Of a DNA stretch of 64,000 bases, positions 29,675 to 39,484 are shown piece by piece; position 1 is the stretch's first letter; the number at the start of each line of letters is the position of its first letter. A program made the translations under genes and the position numbers. Origin of the DNA: DASRDR01 sp963812945 [NCBI: uncultured Candidatus Rokubacteria bacterium] (GTDB lineage: Bacteria > Methylomirabilota > Methylomirabilia > Rokubacteriales); assembly GCA_963812945.1 (NCBI GenBank), contig CAWEXD010000003.1, positions 124,001 through 188,000 of the forward strand. Direction: 5' to 3'. A model generated the notes under the pieces. That model was not told the origin of the DNA. It was given only the letters and a program-made list of their open reading frames with translations, and did not search any database.

Positions 29675-30978
29675 CACGCCCCGTGGTCCCCGGCCACGAC
29701 GCCGTCCTTCATCACGATGCGGCCGCCCACCACCGTCATCCAGGGCGCACCGACGCAGGCCCAGCCGCCGAACGGCGTGTTCCGCGCCTTCGAGCGGAAC
29801 CGGGCAGGCTCGATCACGTGCTCTTTGGCGAGGTCGAGGACCGTCACGTCACCCGGCGTCCCCGGGGCGAGGCTGCCGCCCGGCAGGCCGAGGACGCGCG
29901 CCGGGCCCGCCGTGAGCCGCGCGATCAGGGTCGAGAGGTCGACCACGCGCTCCCGCACGAGGTGTGTCAGGCAAAGGGCCACCGCGGTTTCCAGCCCGAG
30001 GATGCCGTTGGCCGCGTGATCGAGCTCGACCTCCTTGTCCGCGAGCGCATGGGGCGCGTGGTCGGTCGCGATCGCGTCGAGGGTCCCCTCCGCGAGGGCC
30101 TCCCGGCACGCCTCCACGTCGCGCTTCGACCGGAGCGGCGGCGCCATCTTGGCGTTCGCGTCGTAGGTGCGTAGCGCCTCGTCCGTGAGGAGCAGGTGGT
30201 GAGGAGTCACCTCGCCGGTGACCAGGACCCCGCGCGCCTTCGCGTCCCGGAGGAGCCGCACGGCCGCCGCCGTCGACACGTGCGCGATGTGGATCGGGGT
30301 CCCCGTCAGCTCGGCCAGCGCGATGTCGCGCGCGACCATGATCTCCTCGGCAGCCCCCGGGATGCCCCGGAGCCCCAGGTCCGTCGACACGAAGCCCTCG
30401 TGCATGACCCCACCCTCGGCGAGGGTGAGGTCCTCGGCGTGCGAGACGATCGGCCGGCCGAACGCCTGGGCGTACTCGAGCGCCCGGCGGAGAAGCACGG
30501 AGCTCATCACCGGCCGCCCGTCGTCGGAGTAGGCGACGCACCCGGCCTCGGCCAGCTCCCCCAGCTCCGCCATCTCCCGACCGCCCAGCCCCCGCGTGAC
30601 CGCGCCGATCGGGTACACGCGCACGACCCCCCGGGCCCGGGCCTCGGCCAGGATGTAATCCGTCACGGCGCGCGTGTCGTTGACCGGCTGGGTGTTGGCC
30701 ATGCACGCGACCGCGGTGAACCCGCCCGCGGCAGCGGCCCGGGTGCCCGTCGCGATCGTCTCCTTGTGCTCCTGACCGGGCTCGCGCAAGTGCACGTGGA
30801 TGTCGATGAAGCCGGGCGCGATGACTCGCCCCCCGGCGTCGAGGGTCTCGGCGCCCGCCGGCGCCTCGAGGCGCGGCCCGACCCGGGCGATGCGCCCGGC
30901 CTGGATCAGCACGTCCCCGGGCGCATCGAGGCCGTTGGCGGGGTCGACGACGCGGCCGTTCCGGATCAGGAGGTCCAT
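29674..30978 (-). CDS. pyrC: Dihydroorotase
   Basis: Cyclises carbamoyl aspartate to dihydroorotate. The 434-residue amidohydrolase has the metal motif [19 protein letters not shown] near 55, [37 protein letters not shown] and [14 protein letters not shown]. It overlaps carA by its stop codon and follows pyrB by 3 bases. A type I (PyrC/AllB-like) enzyme; context makes dihydroorotase secure. Confidence 0.95.
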   Translation of the reverse strand: MDLLIRNGRVVDPANGLDAPGDVLIQAGRIARVGPRLEAPAGAETLDAGGRVIAPGFIDIHVHLREPGQEHKETIATGTRAAAAGGFTAVACMANTQPVNDTRAVTDYILAEARARGVVRVYPIGAVTRGLGGREMAELGELAEAGCVAYSDDGRPVMSSVLLRRALEYAQAFGRPIVSHAEDLTLAEGGVMHEGFVSTDLGLRGIPGAAEEIMVARDIALAELTGTPIHIAHVSTAAAVRLLRDAKARGVLVTGEVTPHHLLLTDEALRTYDANAKMAPPLRSKRDVEACREALAEGTLDAIATDHAPHALADKEVELDHAANGILGLETAVALCLTHLVRERVVDLSTLIARLTAGPARVLGLPGGSLAPGTPGDVTVLDLAKEHVIEPARFRSKARNTPFGGWACVGAPWMTVVGGRIVMKDGVVAGDHGA

Positions 30979-30981
30979 CGC

Positions 30982-31914
30982 TCAGGCCTCCCCGCCCTTG
31001 CTGCCGATCAGGAGATAGAGGATGGCCATCCGCACCGCGACCCCGTTCGCGACCTGCTCGAGGATCACCGAGTACGGCCCGTCGGCCACCTCCGGCGCCA
31101 TCTCGATCCCGCGGTTGACGGGCCCCGGGTGCATGATCAGGACATCGTCGCGCGCCCCGCGCAGCTTTTCCAGCGAGAGCCCGTAGAGTCGCGAGTACTC
31201 GCGGAGCGAGGGGATGTAGTTCGCCGTCATGCGCTCCTGCTGAAGACGCAGCATCATGATCACGTCGACGTCACGCAGCGCGTCCTCGAGCCGGCGCGCG
31301 ACCTTGACGCCCAGCTCCTCGACCCCGGGCGGGATCAGGGTGGGCGGCCCGGCGACCGTCACGCTCATCCCCATCTTCCGCATCCCGGCGATGTTCGAGC
31401 GGGCGACGCGGCTGTGGGCGATGTCGCCCACGATCGCGACGGACAGCCCCTCGAGGTGTCCCCGCTTCTCGCGAATGGTCAGGAGGTCGAGGAGCGCCTG
31501 GGTCGGGTGCTCGTGCATCCCGTCCCCGGCGTTCACGACCGAGCACCGGAGGGCCCGCGCCAGCATGTGGGCCGAGCCCGACGCCGAATGACGGATGACC
31601 ACGCAGTTGGGGCTCATCGCCTCGATGTTCCGGGCGGTATCGATCAGCGTCTCGCCCTTCACGACGCTCGAGGACGACCCCGAGACGTTGACGACGTCGG
31701 CCGAGAGCCACTTGCCGGCGATCTCGAACGAGGTCCGGGTGCGGGTCGACGGCTCGAGGAACAGGTTGACCACCGTCTTCCCGCGAAGGGCCGGGACCTT
31801 CTTGATCTCGCGGGAGGCGATCTCCTTCATGGAGGCGGCGGTGTCGAGGATCGTCTGGATCTCGCCGGGCTCGAGGCTCCGGATCTCCAGCAGGTCCTTC
31901 CGCGTGAGGCCCAT
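30982..31914 (-). CDS. pyrB: Aspartate carbamoyltransferase catalytic subunit
   Basis: Joins carbamoyl phosphate and aspartate. The 310 residues contain the carbamoyl-phosphate loop [13 protein letters not shown] near 54, [32 protein letters not shown] and [15 protein letters not shown] 31917 precedes ATG 31914 directly; ATG ([11 protein letters not shown]) is preferred. No PyrI regulatory subunit is present, so control probably lies with PyrR. Confidence 0.95.
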   Translation of the reverse strand: MGLTRKDLLEIRSLEPGEIQTILDTAASMKEIASREIKKVPALRGKTVVNLFLEPSTRTRTSFEIAGKWLSADVVNVSGSSSSVVKGETLIDTARNIEAMSPNCVVIRHSASGSAHMLARALRCSVVNAGDGMHEHPTQALLDLLTIREKRGHLEGLSVAIVGDIAHSRVARSNIAGMRKMGMSVTVAGPPTLIPPGVEELGVKVARRLEDALRDVDVIMMLRLQQERMTANYIPSLREYSRLYGLSLEKLRGARDDVLIMHPGPVNRGIEMAPEVADGPYSVILEQVANGVAVRMAILYLLIGSKGGEA

Positions 31915-31941
31915 CACGTCCTCCTCGGCGCTCGGCGTTGG

Positions 31942-32658
<717 letters not shown>

Positions 32659-32677
32659 TTACCGACCGACCGACCGG

Positions 32678-32706
32678 ACTTTACGGCCTGTGCTCTCCAC
32701 TGTCAA
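32678..32706 (-). promoter_or_regulatory. Promoter of the pyr operon
   Basis: Reading the minus strand, a perfect TTGACA (32701-32706), a 17-base spacer and TAAAGT (32678-32683, 4 of 6) form a good sigma-70-type promoter. Transcription should begin near 32671. The leader would start in the GGTC tetranucleotide repeats just before the PyrR hairpin. Confidence 0.75.
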
Positions 32707-32741
32707 GAGCGACGGGAGCGCAAGGCCTGGCCGCCGCGCCG

Positions 32742-33963
32742 TCAGCCCGCGCTCACCGTGACTCGTCCCCCCTTGATGACGAAAACCCGGGCCGGAAGGC
32801 CGCCGACCGCCTCGGCGAGGCTCGACGCCTCGAGCACGACCAGGTCGGCGCGGCAGCCGACCGCGACCCCGTGGTCTTGGCGGCCGAGGATGCGCGCCGG
32901 CGCAACCGTGACCATGTCGAGCGCCGCGGCCATGTCGGCGGCCGCGCCCATGTGCGCCGCCACGACCAGGAGGTAGGTCAACAGCAGCGGGTCCGCGTTG
33001 CCGGCAGGCGTGAAGGCGTTCTGCACGTTGTTCGTCGCGGCCGCGACCGTCACCCCGGCCGCCCGGAGCCGCTTGACCGGCGTGAGCCCCCGGCGCACGT
33101 TCCGCGTGTCCTCCCGTCCCATGAGGTAGAGGTCGGTGGCCGGCAGGGTGATCACCGCGATCCCGGCATCGTGAAGCCGCCTCGCGACGCGCGTCTGCTC
33201 GACCTCGCCGCACGCGGCCAGCTCGGTGAGGTGGCCGATCGCGACGCGCCCCTGCCAGCCGTGGCGCTCCGTCCGGTCGGCGATCACCTCCACGTGGCGG
33301 TGTACCGGCTCGTCCGCGAAGTCGGCATGGAAGTCCACGCCGCAGCCGAACTCGCGCGCGATGTCGAACACCCGGTCGATGTGGGCGACCCCGTCGGTGT
33401 CGTTGTACGGGCATCCGCCGACGAGGTCGACGCCGGCGCGGAGCGCGGCGCGCAGGAGCGCCTCCGTTCCCGGCGCGCGCAGGATCCCCTCCTGCGCGAA
33501 CGCGCAGAGCTCGAGATCCAGGCGGTCGGCATACTCGGCGCGCAGCGGCAGGATCGCGTCCACGCCCCGGAGGCCCACGATCGGGTCGACCTCGACGTGC
33601 CCGCGCATCGCGGTCGTGCCGAGCGCGACCGCGCGGTCCGAGCAGCCTCCGGGCCCGGGTCCGGATGTTCTCGACCGTGAACGTCTGCTTGGCCAGGGCG
33701 GTGACGCGGATGGCTTCCGCCAGCGTCCCCTCGTGGCTCGGCGCCCGGTCGAGGAGATAGGCCTTGTCCAAGTGGAGGTGGGCGTCGACGAAGCCCGGCA
33801 CGACCAGCCGGCCGGCAGCGTCGAGACGGCGCCGCGTCGCCGCCCCGGCGAGATCGCCGAGCGCGACGATACGCCCGCCGCGAATGCCGATGTCGCCCGG
33901 CGGCCCCCCGGACGCGAGCCGGCCCGCCGACAGCACGAGATCGAGCGGCTCCCCCGGGCCCAC
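32742..33963 (-). pseudogene. Cytosine deaminase-like amidohydrolase, frameshifted
   Basis: A metal-dependent hydrolase related to CodA/AtzF-type deaminases. The N-terminal frame (33963 to about 33640) gives VPGFVDAHLHLDKAYLLDR with metal-binding histidines. The rest (about 33640 to 32742) continues in another frame with THVEVDP-like MRGHVEVDPIVGL, VDFHADFADEP, AIGHLTELAACGEVE and NNVQNAFTPAGNADPL. A single-base indel near 33635-33645 separates them. Repaired, the protein would be about 406 residues with all expected blocks. It could be a real lesion or an assembly error. The substrate is unknown. Confidence 0.8.
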
Positions 33964-34063
33964 GCACTGAGGATACGCGAGCCTCGGCGGAGCGCCGAGT
34001 GCCGAGTCGCGCGGCAGCCTTGACAGGGCCCGCGGTGGCGTCTAGCGTGCCCACGAGGTTTCG

Positions 34064-36607
34064 ATGGACGCGGTCGTCACGACGCTCCGGACCGTAGCGC
34101 TGTTCGCCGAGCTCCCACGCGAGGTGCTCGCGCGCCTGGTCAGCGAGTTCGACGAGCTCGATCTTCCCGCCGGCCGGACGGTCTTCTCGCAGGGCGACCC
34201 TGGCGACGCCCTCTACGTGGTCGTGAGCGGGGCAGTGGAAGTGCGCGGAGAGCGCGACGGCCAAGGCGAGCGGGTGGCCGTGCTGGGGCCAGGGGACTGC
34301 CTGGGTGAGATGGCCCTGGTCACGGGGGATCCCCGCTCCGCGACGGTCGTGACACTGTCGGAGACGCAGCTCCTGCGCCTCGACAAGGAGCGCTTCCAGG
34401 CGCTTTCGGAGCGCCACCCGGTCTTCCTCCGCGAGCTCGCCCGCGTGCTCTGCCGGCGCATCGCGCGGACCTCCGAGGACGTCGCCCACGCCCGCCACGC
34501 GTACACGACGGTCTTCGACGCGGTGCTGGCGGGCTGCGAGCCGCCCGCGCGGCGCGTCCTGGACGTCCTGGCGGTGGCGGACCGGGCCGATCCCGGGATG
34601 CTCGCCGCGACGCTGGGCGAGGCGGGCCCCCGCCTCGCGGCCGAGGTGGCCGCTCGCCACCCGGCCTTGGTCGTCCGCGACGACACCGGCGGCTATAATC
34701 TCCACGGCGAGTTCCGGGAGCACGTCCGGCGGCGGCTCACGGAGGCGGGCGGCGCCGCGGAGACGGACCACCTCCACGCCACGCTCGCCACGGCCCACGA
34801 GACCGAGGAGGCCTGGACGGAGGCCGCGCGGCACTGGCTCGCAGCCCGACGGTGGCCCGAGGCCGCTCGGACGATCCGCCGCGCGTTGGCGTCCGCCGCC
34901 CCGCCGCCGGACGCCCTGCTCGAGGAGTGGCTCGACCGGCTTCCCGAGGGTGTGCTCCTCGAGGCCGAGCTCGGCCCGGCGAAGGCGAGTCTGCTGGTGC
35001 GGACCGGGCGGCCGGATGTGGCGGGCGCCCTTCTCGAGCGCGCCTTCTCCGGGCAGCGGCTCGACAGCGGGGCCCGCGACCGGCTGGTCCGGAGCCTGGG
35101 CGCGCTCTACGCCCAGCGTGGTCGTCCGGCGAGCAGACCTACCCGGGCCCCCGGTGAGCCCCCGACCACCCCGCGCGCGGGGCTTCGCACCTCGACGGCG
35201 GCTCTGGCGTCCGGGGGCGCGGCCTGGCGCTACGCGGGTCTCCTGCTCGCCCTTTTCGTGGTGACGTTCCTCCTCTGGCTCCCACCCGCGGGGCTCGAGC
35301 CTCGTGCGGCGCGGTTCCTGGCCGTCCTCGCGGGCGGCACCATCCTCTGGGCGTGGGGAAGCTTCCCCGACTACGTCGTCGCCCTCGGCATGGGCATCGC
35401 GTGGGTGCTGCTCCGCGTGGCCCCGACAGGCATCGCTTTCGGGGGCTTCGCCACGAGCACGTGGTTCCTGATGCTCGGCATCCTCGGACTGGCCGCGGCG
35501 CTCGCCCGCTCGGGCCTGCTCTACCGGATCACGCTCGTCGCGGTGCGTCGCTTCCCGCCCACGTTCGCCGGGCAGGTGTCCGCACTCCTCACGTCAGGCA
35601 TCGTGTCGACGGTGCTCATCCCCTCGGCCCAGGCGCGCGTGACCTTCCTGGGTCCCGCGGTCCTCGGGCTCGCCGACACGCTGAAGTACCCACCGCGGAG
35701 CCGCGGCAGCACGGGGCTCGCGCTGGCGGCGTTCACCGGCTTCTGTCTGGCCACGACGCTGTTCCTCACGGGCACGCCGACGTGCCTCCTCGCCTGGCGG
35801 GTTCTGCCGGAGGCGACGCGCGCCCAGGTGTCGTGGCTCGCGTGGCTCCAGGCGGTGCTGGTGCTGGAGGGCGTGAGCCTCGGGGTCGCGCTCGCGTGGA
35901 TCAGCTGGCACTACCGCCCGACGGAGCGGACCCCCGTGCGGGAGACTCTCCTCCATGCGCAGCTGGAGCTGCTCGGCCCGCCATCCCGCGACGAGCGCAT
36001 CACCGCGCTCGTCGCCCTGGTCGTCCTGGCCGGCTGGATCACGCAGCCGTGGCACGGCATCGATCCGGCCTGGCTCACGCTCGCGGGACTGTGTCTCCTG
36101 CTCGCGACGCAGGTGCTCGACCGCACGGCGCTCCAGGCGCAGGTCGACTGGTCGTTCCTCCTCTTCATGGGCATGGCCTTCAGCCTCGCGGACCTGGTGG
36201 CCCATGTCGGAGCCGACGCCTGGTTCGCGGCGCGGGCCCGGGAGCTGCTCGGCGGGCTCACGACGCCAGCCGCCGCGGTCACGGCCGCGGTCCTCATCAC
36301 CGTCGCCGTCCGGTTCGCCCTGCCGTGGCAGACGGCCGTGCCGCTCCTGACGGTCGCCCTGACACCCTTCGCGCAAGCGGCCGGCCTGAGCCCGTTCATC
36401 ATGGCGCTCGTGGCCTTGAAGGCGGGGAACGTCTTCCTCCTGCCCCAGCAGAGCCCCTACTACCTCACGCTCTACTACGGCACGGAGGAGCGCGCGTTCG
36501 GCCACCGCGAGGCGCGCCCGTTCGCCTGGGTCTACGCGGGGGCCGTGCTGGCGGGATTCCTGCTGAGTCTCCCGTACTGGCGCGCGCTGGGGCTGGTCAC
36601 CGGCTGA
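34064..36607 (+). CDS. Cyclic-nucleotide-binding/helical-repeat/SLC13-type transporter fusion
   Basis: An 847-residue three-part protein. Residues 1-125 form a CNMP-type domain (FSQGDPGDALYVVVSGAVEV, then CLGEMALVTGDPRSATVV with the phosphate-binding Glu and Arg). Residues about 150-365 are helical and resemble the MalT/LuxR-type signalling repeat region (YNLHGEFREHVRRRL, EEAWTEAARHWLAARRWPEA). From about 387 to the end is a polytopic transporter of the SLC13/DASS type, with STWFLMLGILGLAAALARSG and a late LLPQQSPYYLTLYYG. It probably moves anions or dicarboxylates, gated or tuned by a nucleotide ligand. ATG follows a short gap after the amidohydrolase on the opposite strand. The fusion is the notable point. 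Confidence 0.8.
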   Translation: MDAVVTTLRTVALFAELPREVLARLVSEFDELDLPAGRTVFSQGDPGDALYVVVSGAVEVRGERDGQGERVAVLGPGDCLGEMALVTGDPRSATVVTLSETQLLRLDKERFQALSERHPVFLRELARVLCRRIARTSEDVAHARHAYTTVFDAVLAGCEPPARRVLDVLAVADRADPGMLAATLGEAGPRLAAEVAARHPALVVRDDTGGYNLHGEFREHVRRRLTEAGGAAETDHLHATLATAHETEEAWTEAARHWLAARRWPEAARTIRRALASAAPPPDALLEEWLDRLPEGVLLEAELGPAKASLLVRTGRPDVAGALLERAFSGQRLDSGARDRLVRSLGALYAQRGRPASRPTRAPGEPPTTPRAGLRTSTAALASGGAAWRYAGLLLALFVVTFLLWLPPAGLEPRAARFLAVLAGGTILWAWGSFPDYVVALGMGIAWVLLRVAPTGIAFGGFATSTWFLMLGILGLAAALARSGLLYRITLVAVRRFPPTFAGQVSALLTSGIVSTVLIPSAQARVTFLGPAVLGLADTLKYPPRSRGSTGLALAAFTGFCLATTLFLTGTPTCLLAWRVLPEATRAQVSWLAWLQAVLVLEGVSLGVALAWISWHYRPTERTPVRETLLHAQLELLGPPSRDERITALVALVVLAGWITQPWHGIDPAWLTLAGLCLLLATQVLDRTALQAQVDWSFLLFMGMAFSLADLVAHVGADAWFAARARELLGGLTTPAAAVTAAVLITVAVRFALPWQTAVPLLTVALTPFAQAAGLSPFIMALVALKAGNVFLLPQQSPYYLTLYYGTEERAFGHREARPFAWVYAGAVLAGFLLSLPYWRALGLVTG

Positions 36608-36643
36608 CGCGCCGCCCGGCCGCCTGGCTGTCGCCGCGGCCCG

Positions 36644-37315
36644 TCAGTCCAGGATCGCGATGGCGCGCGCCGGGGCGCCGTCGCCGCCGTCGAGCCGGAG
36701 CGGGAGCGCGACGAAGCGCACCCGGTCGCGCCCCAGCTGGTCCAGGTTGACCAGGTACTCGATGACGCCGATCCCCGCGGGGAAGAACGTGTGGTGGGTG
36801 GCCCACTCCTCGTGGGCGATCCGGCGCGTCACGCCGGCGACGAGGTCGCGGATGGGGCGGTCCGGCGGGTAGTCGTACCCGACGGCCTTCACGCCGCGGG
36901 CGACCAGCCACCGGCACGCCTCGGCGCTCGTCCACGGCGCCTCCGACCAGAACGCGAGCGTCTCCCACGACCGCTTCCGGGGCCAGTCGGTCCGGAGGAG
37001 GGCGATGTCACCCGGGCGCACGTGTCGCCCGCGTGCCTCCAGGTCGGCGGCCTCGACCGCCGTGTTCGGGCCGACGTGAGTGAGATCGACCACCGCCGCC
37101 TCCCCGATCCAGGTCTCCAGCGGCATGCAGTCCACCGTCGTGCTCCCTGGGACGAAGTGACTGAAGCCGTCGCAGTGGGTGAAGCCGTGCCCGGGCATCG
37201 CCACACGGCTGGACCGGAACGGGTGGGACGGGTCCTCGAAGTTCGAGACGACGGTCACCTCCGTCTTCCAGCGCACGTGCGAGCGGATCGGCAGCGAGAG
37301 GTCGACGATCGTCAC
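36644..37315 (-). CDS. Cyclase family protein (kynurenine formamidase-like)
   Basis: A 223-residue metal-dependent hydrolase of the cyclase/KynB fold. VTIVDLSLPIRSHVRWK opens the protein. PGHGFTHCDGFSHFVPG near residue 38 is the metal-binding motif, in place of the commoner HTGTHIDAPSHF. LLRTDWPRKRSW and VKAVGYDYPPDRP follow. GTG 37315 overlaps the stop of the MOSC gene (GTGA), so they are coupled. The substrate is not predictable; the replaced first histidine-glycine block is a variation, not necessarily a loss. Confidence 0.82.
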   Translation of the reverse strand: MTIVDLSLPIRSHVRWKTEVTVVSNFEDPSHPFRSSRVAMPGHGFTHCDGFSHFVPGSTTVDCMPLETWIGEAAVVDLTHVGPNTAVEAADLEARGRHVRPGDIALLRTDWPRKRSWETLAFWSEAPWTSAEACRWLVARGVKAVGYDYPPDRPIRDLVAGVTRRIAHEEWATHHTFFPAGIGVIEYLVNLDQLGRDRVRFVALPLRLDGGDGAPARAIAILD

Positions 37316-37824
37316 GCCGAGCCTCCGAGGCCCACGGCCGGGTGGCGCGCCACGTCGGCCGGGGTCAGGCGCTCGACGGGGTCGCCGGCCGCGATCTCCC
37401 CCGGGACGAGGACTCGCGCGTACACGCGGCTCCACCCCGGGTGGCGCGTCTGGGACACGCGTGAGTACGCCCCGTCGAGGAACGCCGCCCGGACATTCAG
37501 GCACGGGCTCGTGAAGCGGGTGATCTCGACGAGCACCTCCTCACCGAGTCGAAAGACGTCGCCCGGCTGGACCGCCGCCCAGTCGAGTCCCGCGAGCGTC
37601 AGGTTCTCGCCCAGCGCGCCCGGCTCGACCGGATGGCCCTCGGCGTGGAGGGCCTCGATGTGCTCGACCGAGAAGAGGCAGAGCGCGCGGTCGGGACCGC
37701 CGTGATGCTCGGCGTTGCGGTGGCCGTCACCCTCGATCCCGAGCCGCGTGACCCGGGCCTCCGGCACGGAGCGCTTCGGCACGCCGCCGGACGAGACGTT
37801 GATCTGGACGATGCGGCCGGTCAT
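37312..37824 (-). CDS. MOSC domain protein
   Basis: A 170-residue single-domain MOSC protein, related to the C-terminus of molybdenum cofactor sulfurases and to YiiM-type proteins. VTRLGIEGDGHRNAEHHGG, ALCLFSVEHIEAL, GALGENLTLAGLDW and the conserved cysteine in TSPCLNVRA are visible. Members handle reactive sulfur or reduce N-hydroxylated compounds with molybdenum. It is coupled to the cyclase gene downstream. Confidence 0.88.
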   Translation of the reverse strand: MTGRIVQINVSSGGVPKRSVPEARVTRLGIEGDGHRNAEHHGGPDRALCLFSVEHIEALHAEGHPVEPGALGENLTLAGLDWAAVQPGDVFRLGEEVLVEITRFTSPCLNVRAAFLDGAYSRVSQTRHPGWSRVYARVLVPGEIAAGDPVERLTPADVARHPAVGLGGSA

Positions 37825-37830
37825 CGCCGC

Positions 37831-38886
37831 TCACTCGAAGACGAAGACGCCCTTGCCGGTCGTCTGCGTGTCGAAGAGCCGGTAGGCGTCGGCGGCCTCG
37901 GCGAGCCGGAACCGGTGGGTCAGCAGGCGCCTGAGGGGCACGCGGCGCTTGACGATGAAGCGCACGCACTCCTCCTGGATCAGCGTGCTGAACGTCCACG
38001 ACGCGTGGATCGTCAACTGGCGCCGCAGGAGGTCCGGGCTCACGTCGAAGGTCACCTGGTTGCCCTCCCCGACGAGCCCGACCCGCCCCCACGTCCGCGT
38101 CGCCCGCACGGCCGCGAGCCGGGCGTCCGGGTGGCCCGTGCAGTCGAGCGCCGCGTCCACGCCTTCGCCGTCGGTCAGGCCCTTGAGGGCCGCCACGACG
38201 TCGGTCGCGCCGGGATCGATGACCGCGTCGGCGCCGAGCTCCCGCCCGAGCTCGCGCCGCTCGCCGCCGACGTCGATCGCGATGACACGCGCGCCCATCG
38301 CCACCCCGAGCATCGTCGCCGAGACCCCCACCGGCCCCTGGCCAAAGACCGCCAGCGTGTCTCGCCCGGAGATCTCCAGCCGGCGCAGCGCCTGGTACGC
38401 GGTGCCCGTGCCGCACGAGACGGCGGCGCCCTCTTCGAACGAGACCTCCTCGGGCAACGGCACGAGCGTCGAGGCCGGCACGACCATGTACGGGGCGTGC
38501 CCGCCGTGGCCGGTCATGCCGTAGACCACGATGCCCCGGGGACAGAGCTGCGCCCACCCGGCGCGGCAGTGCTTGCAGTGCCCGCACCCCTTGTAGTGGT
38601 GGCACATGACGCGCGCCCCGGTCGGCGCGTCGGGCGGGAGGACACCAGGGCCCCGTTCGAGCACGACGCCGCACGGCTCGTGACCGGCAATGAACGGGCC
38701 GCCCGCGCCGCCCAGCCCGAGGCTCTTCGCCGCGCTTCCGCTCCGCGAGGCTCGGTAGGGATGAAGATCGCTCCCGCACATCCCGGACGCCTTCATGGCG
38801 AGCACCACCTCGCCGGGCCCTGGGCGGGGATCGGGAAACTCCCGGAGCTCCAGCTCGCGCTCACCGAGAAACACGACTCCGCGCAT
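37831..38886 (-). CDS. Zinc-dependent alcohol dehydrogenase family protein
   Basis: A 351-residue medium-chain dehydrogenase. The catalytic zinc region KASGMCGSDLHPYR and GHEPCGVV, and the structural zinc cysteines CGHCKHCRAGWAQLC, are intact. The NAD(P) Rossmann motif VFGQGPVGVSATMLG follows. It lies 6 bases upstream of the MOSC gene and forms a three-gene unit with it and the cyclase. The substrate is unknown; threonine dehydrogenase-like and polyol dehydrogenases look similar. Confidence 0.9.
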   Translation of the reverse strand: MRGVVFLGERELELREFPDPRPGPGEVVLAMKASGMCGSDLHPYRASRSGSAAKSLGLGGAGGPFIAGHEPCGVVLERGPGVLPPDAPTGARVMCHHYKGCGHCKHCRAGWAQLCPRGIVVYGMTGHGGHAPYMVVPASTLVPLPEEVSFEEGAAVSCGTGTAYQALRRLEISGRDTLAVFGQGPVGVSATMLGVAMGARVIAIDVGGERRELGRELGADAVIDPGATDVVAALKGLTDGEGVDAALDCTGHPDARLAAVRATRTWGRVGLVGEGNQVTFDVSPDLLRRQLTIHASWTFSTLIQEECVRFIVKRRVPLRRLLTHRFRLAEAADAYRLFDTQTTGKGVFVFE

Positions 38887-38915
38887 GGCGCTTCGCTACC
38901 TCCTTGGGCCGTGAC

Positions 38916-39452
38916 TCAGGCGCCGCGCCTCCCGGGGGGGCCGGGGCGGGCCAGGGGGGAGAGAAGCTGTACCTGCACGACGATGCCGACGACGACGAGG
39001 CTCACGAAGACCCAGGGACGGGCGATGGGCGGGACCGGGATCAGCGGCGCCAGCAGCCCGGCGCCGACCAGCGCCGAGAGGACGATCAGGACGGGGTCCC
39101 AGAGCCACAGGACGAGCGCCGCCGCGACGATCCCCACCGCCAGCGCGGCCAGCCAGAGCCACGGCGCATCGATCCCGAGCGCACTGGCGGCCCTGAGGCT
39201 CCCCTCGACTCCGACCGCGAAGCCCGCCAGGCCAACCGCGAGCCACTGGAAGACGATCGCCAGCACCGCGCCGAGGACACCCAGAACGAGGGCCAGGCTG
39301 ACGACCACCCACTCCGGCTGCTCGGCGAAGACCGCTCGGGCCACGTACAGCCCCACGGCGAAGCCGGCCGCGCCGACGAAGAGCCAGAAGAGCCGCCGCC
39401 CGAACAGGAGGACGGCGAGCCCGACGATGACGGTCGCCCACCAGCCAGCCAT
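38916..39452 (-). CDS. Multi-spanning membrane protein (DUF4203-like)
   Basis: A 178-residue hydrophobic protein with five to six predicted helices and glycine-rich repeats. FGRRLFWLFVGAAGFAVGL near residue 17 resembles the TMEM198/DUF4203 family, and LLAPLIPVPPIARPWV follows near the end. Its function is unknown. It lies 29 bases upstream of the dehydrogenase on the same strand. Confidence 0.72.
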   Translation of the reverse strand: MAGWWATVIVGLAVLLFGRRLFWLFVGAAGFAVGLYVARAVFAEQPEWVVVSLALVLGVLGAVLAIVFQWLAVGLAGFAVGVEGSLRAASALGIDAPWLWLAALAVGIVAAALVLWLWDPVLIVLSALVGAGLLAPLIPVPPIARPWVFVSLVVVGIVVQVQLLSPLARPGPPGRRGA

Positions 39453-39484
39453 CGTGCGAGCCTACTACGGGGTCGCGCCCGCCG

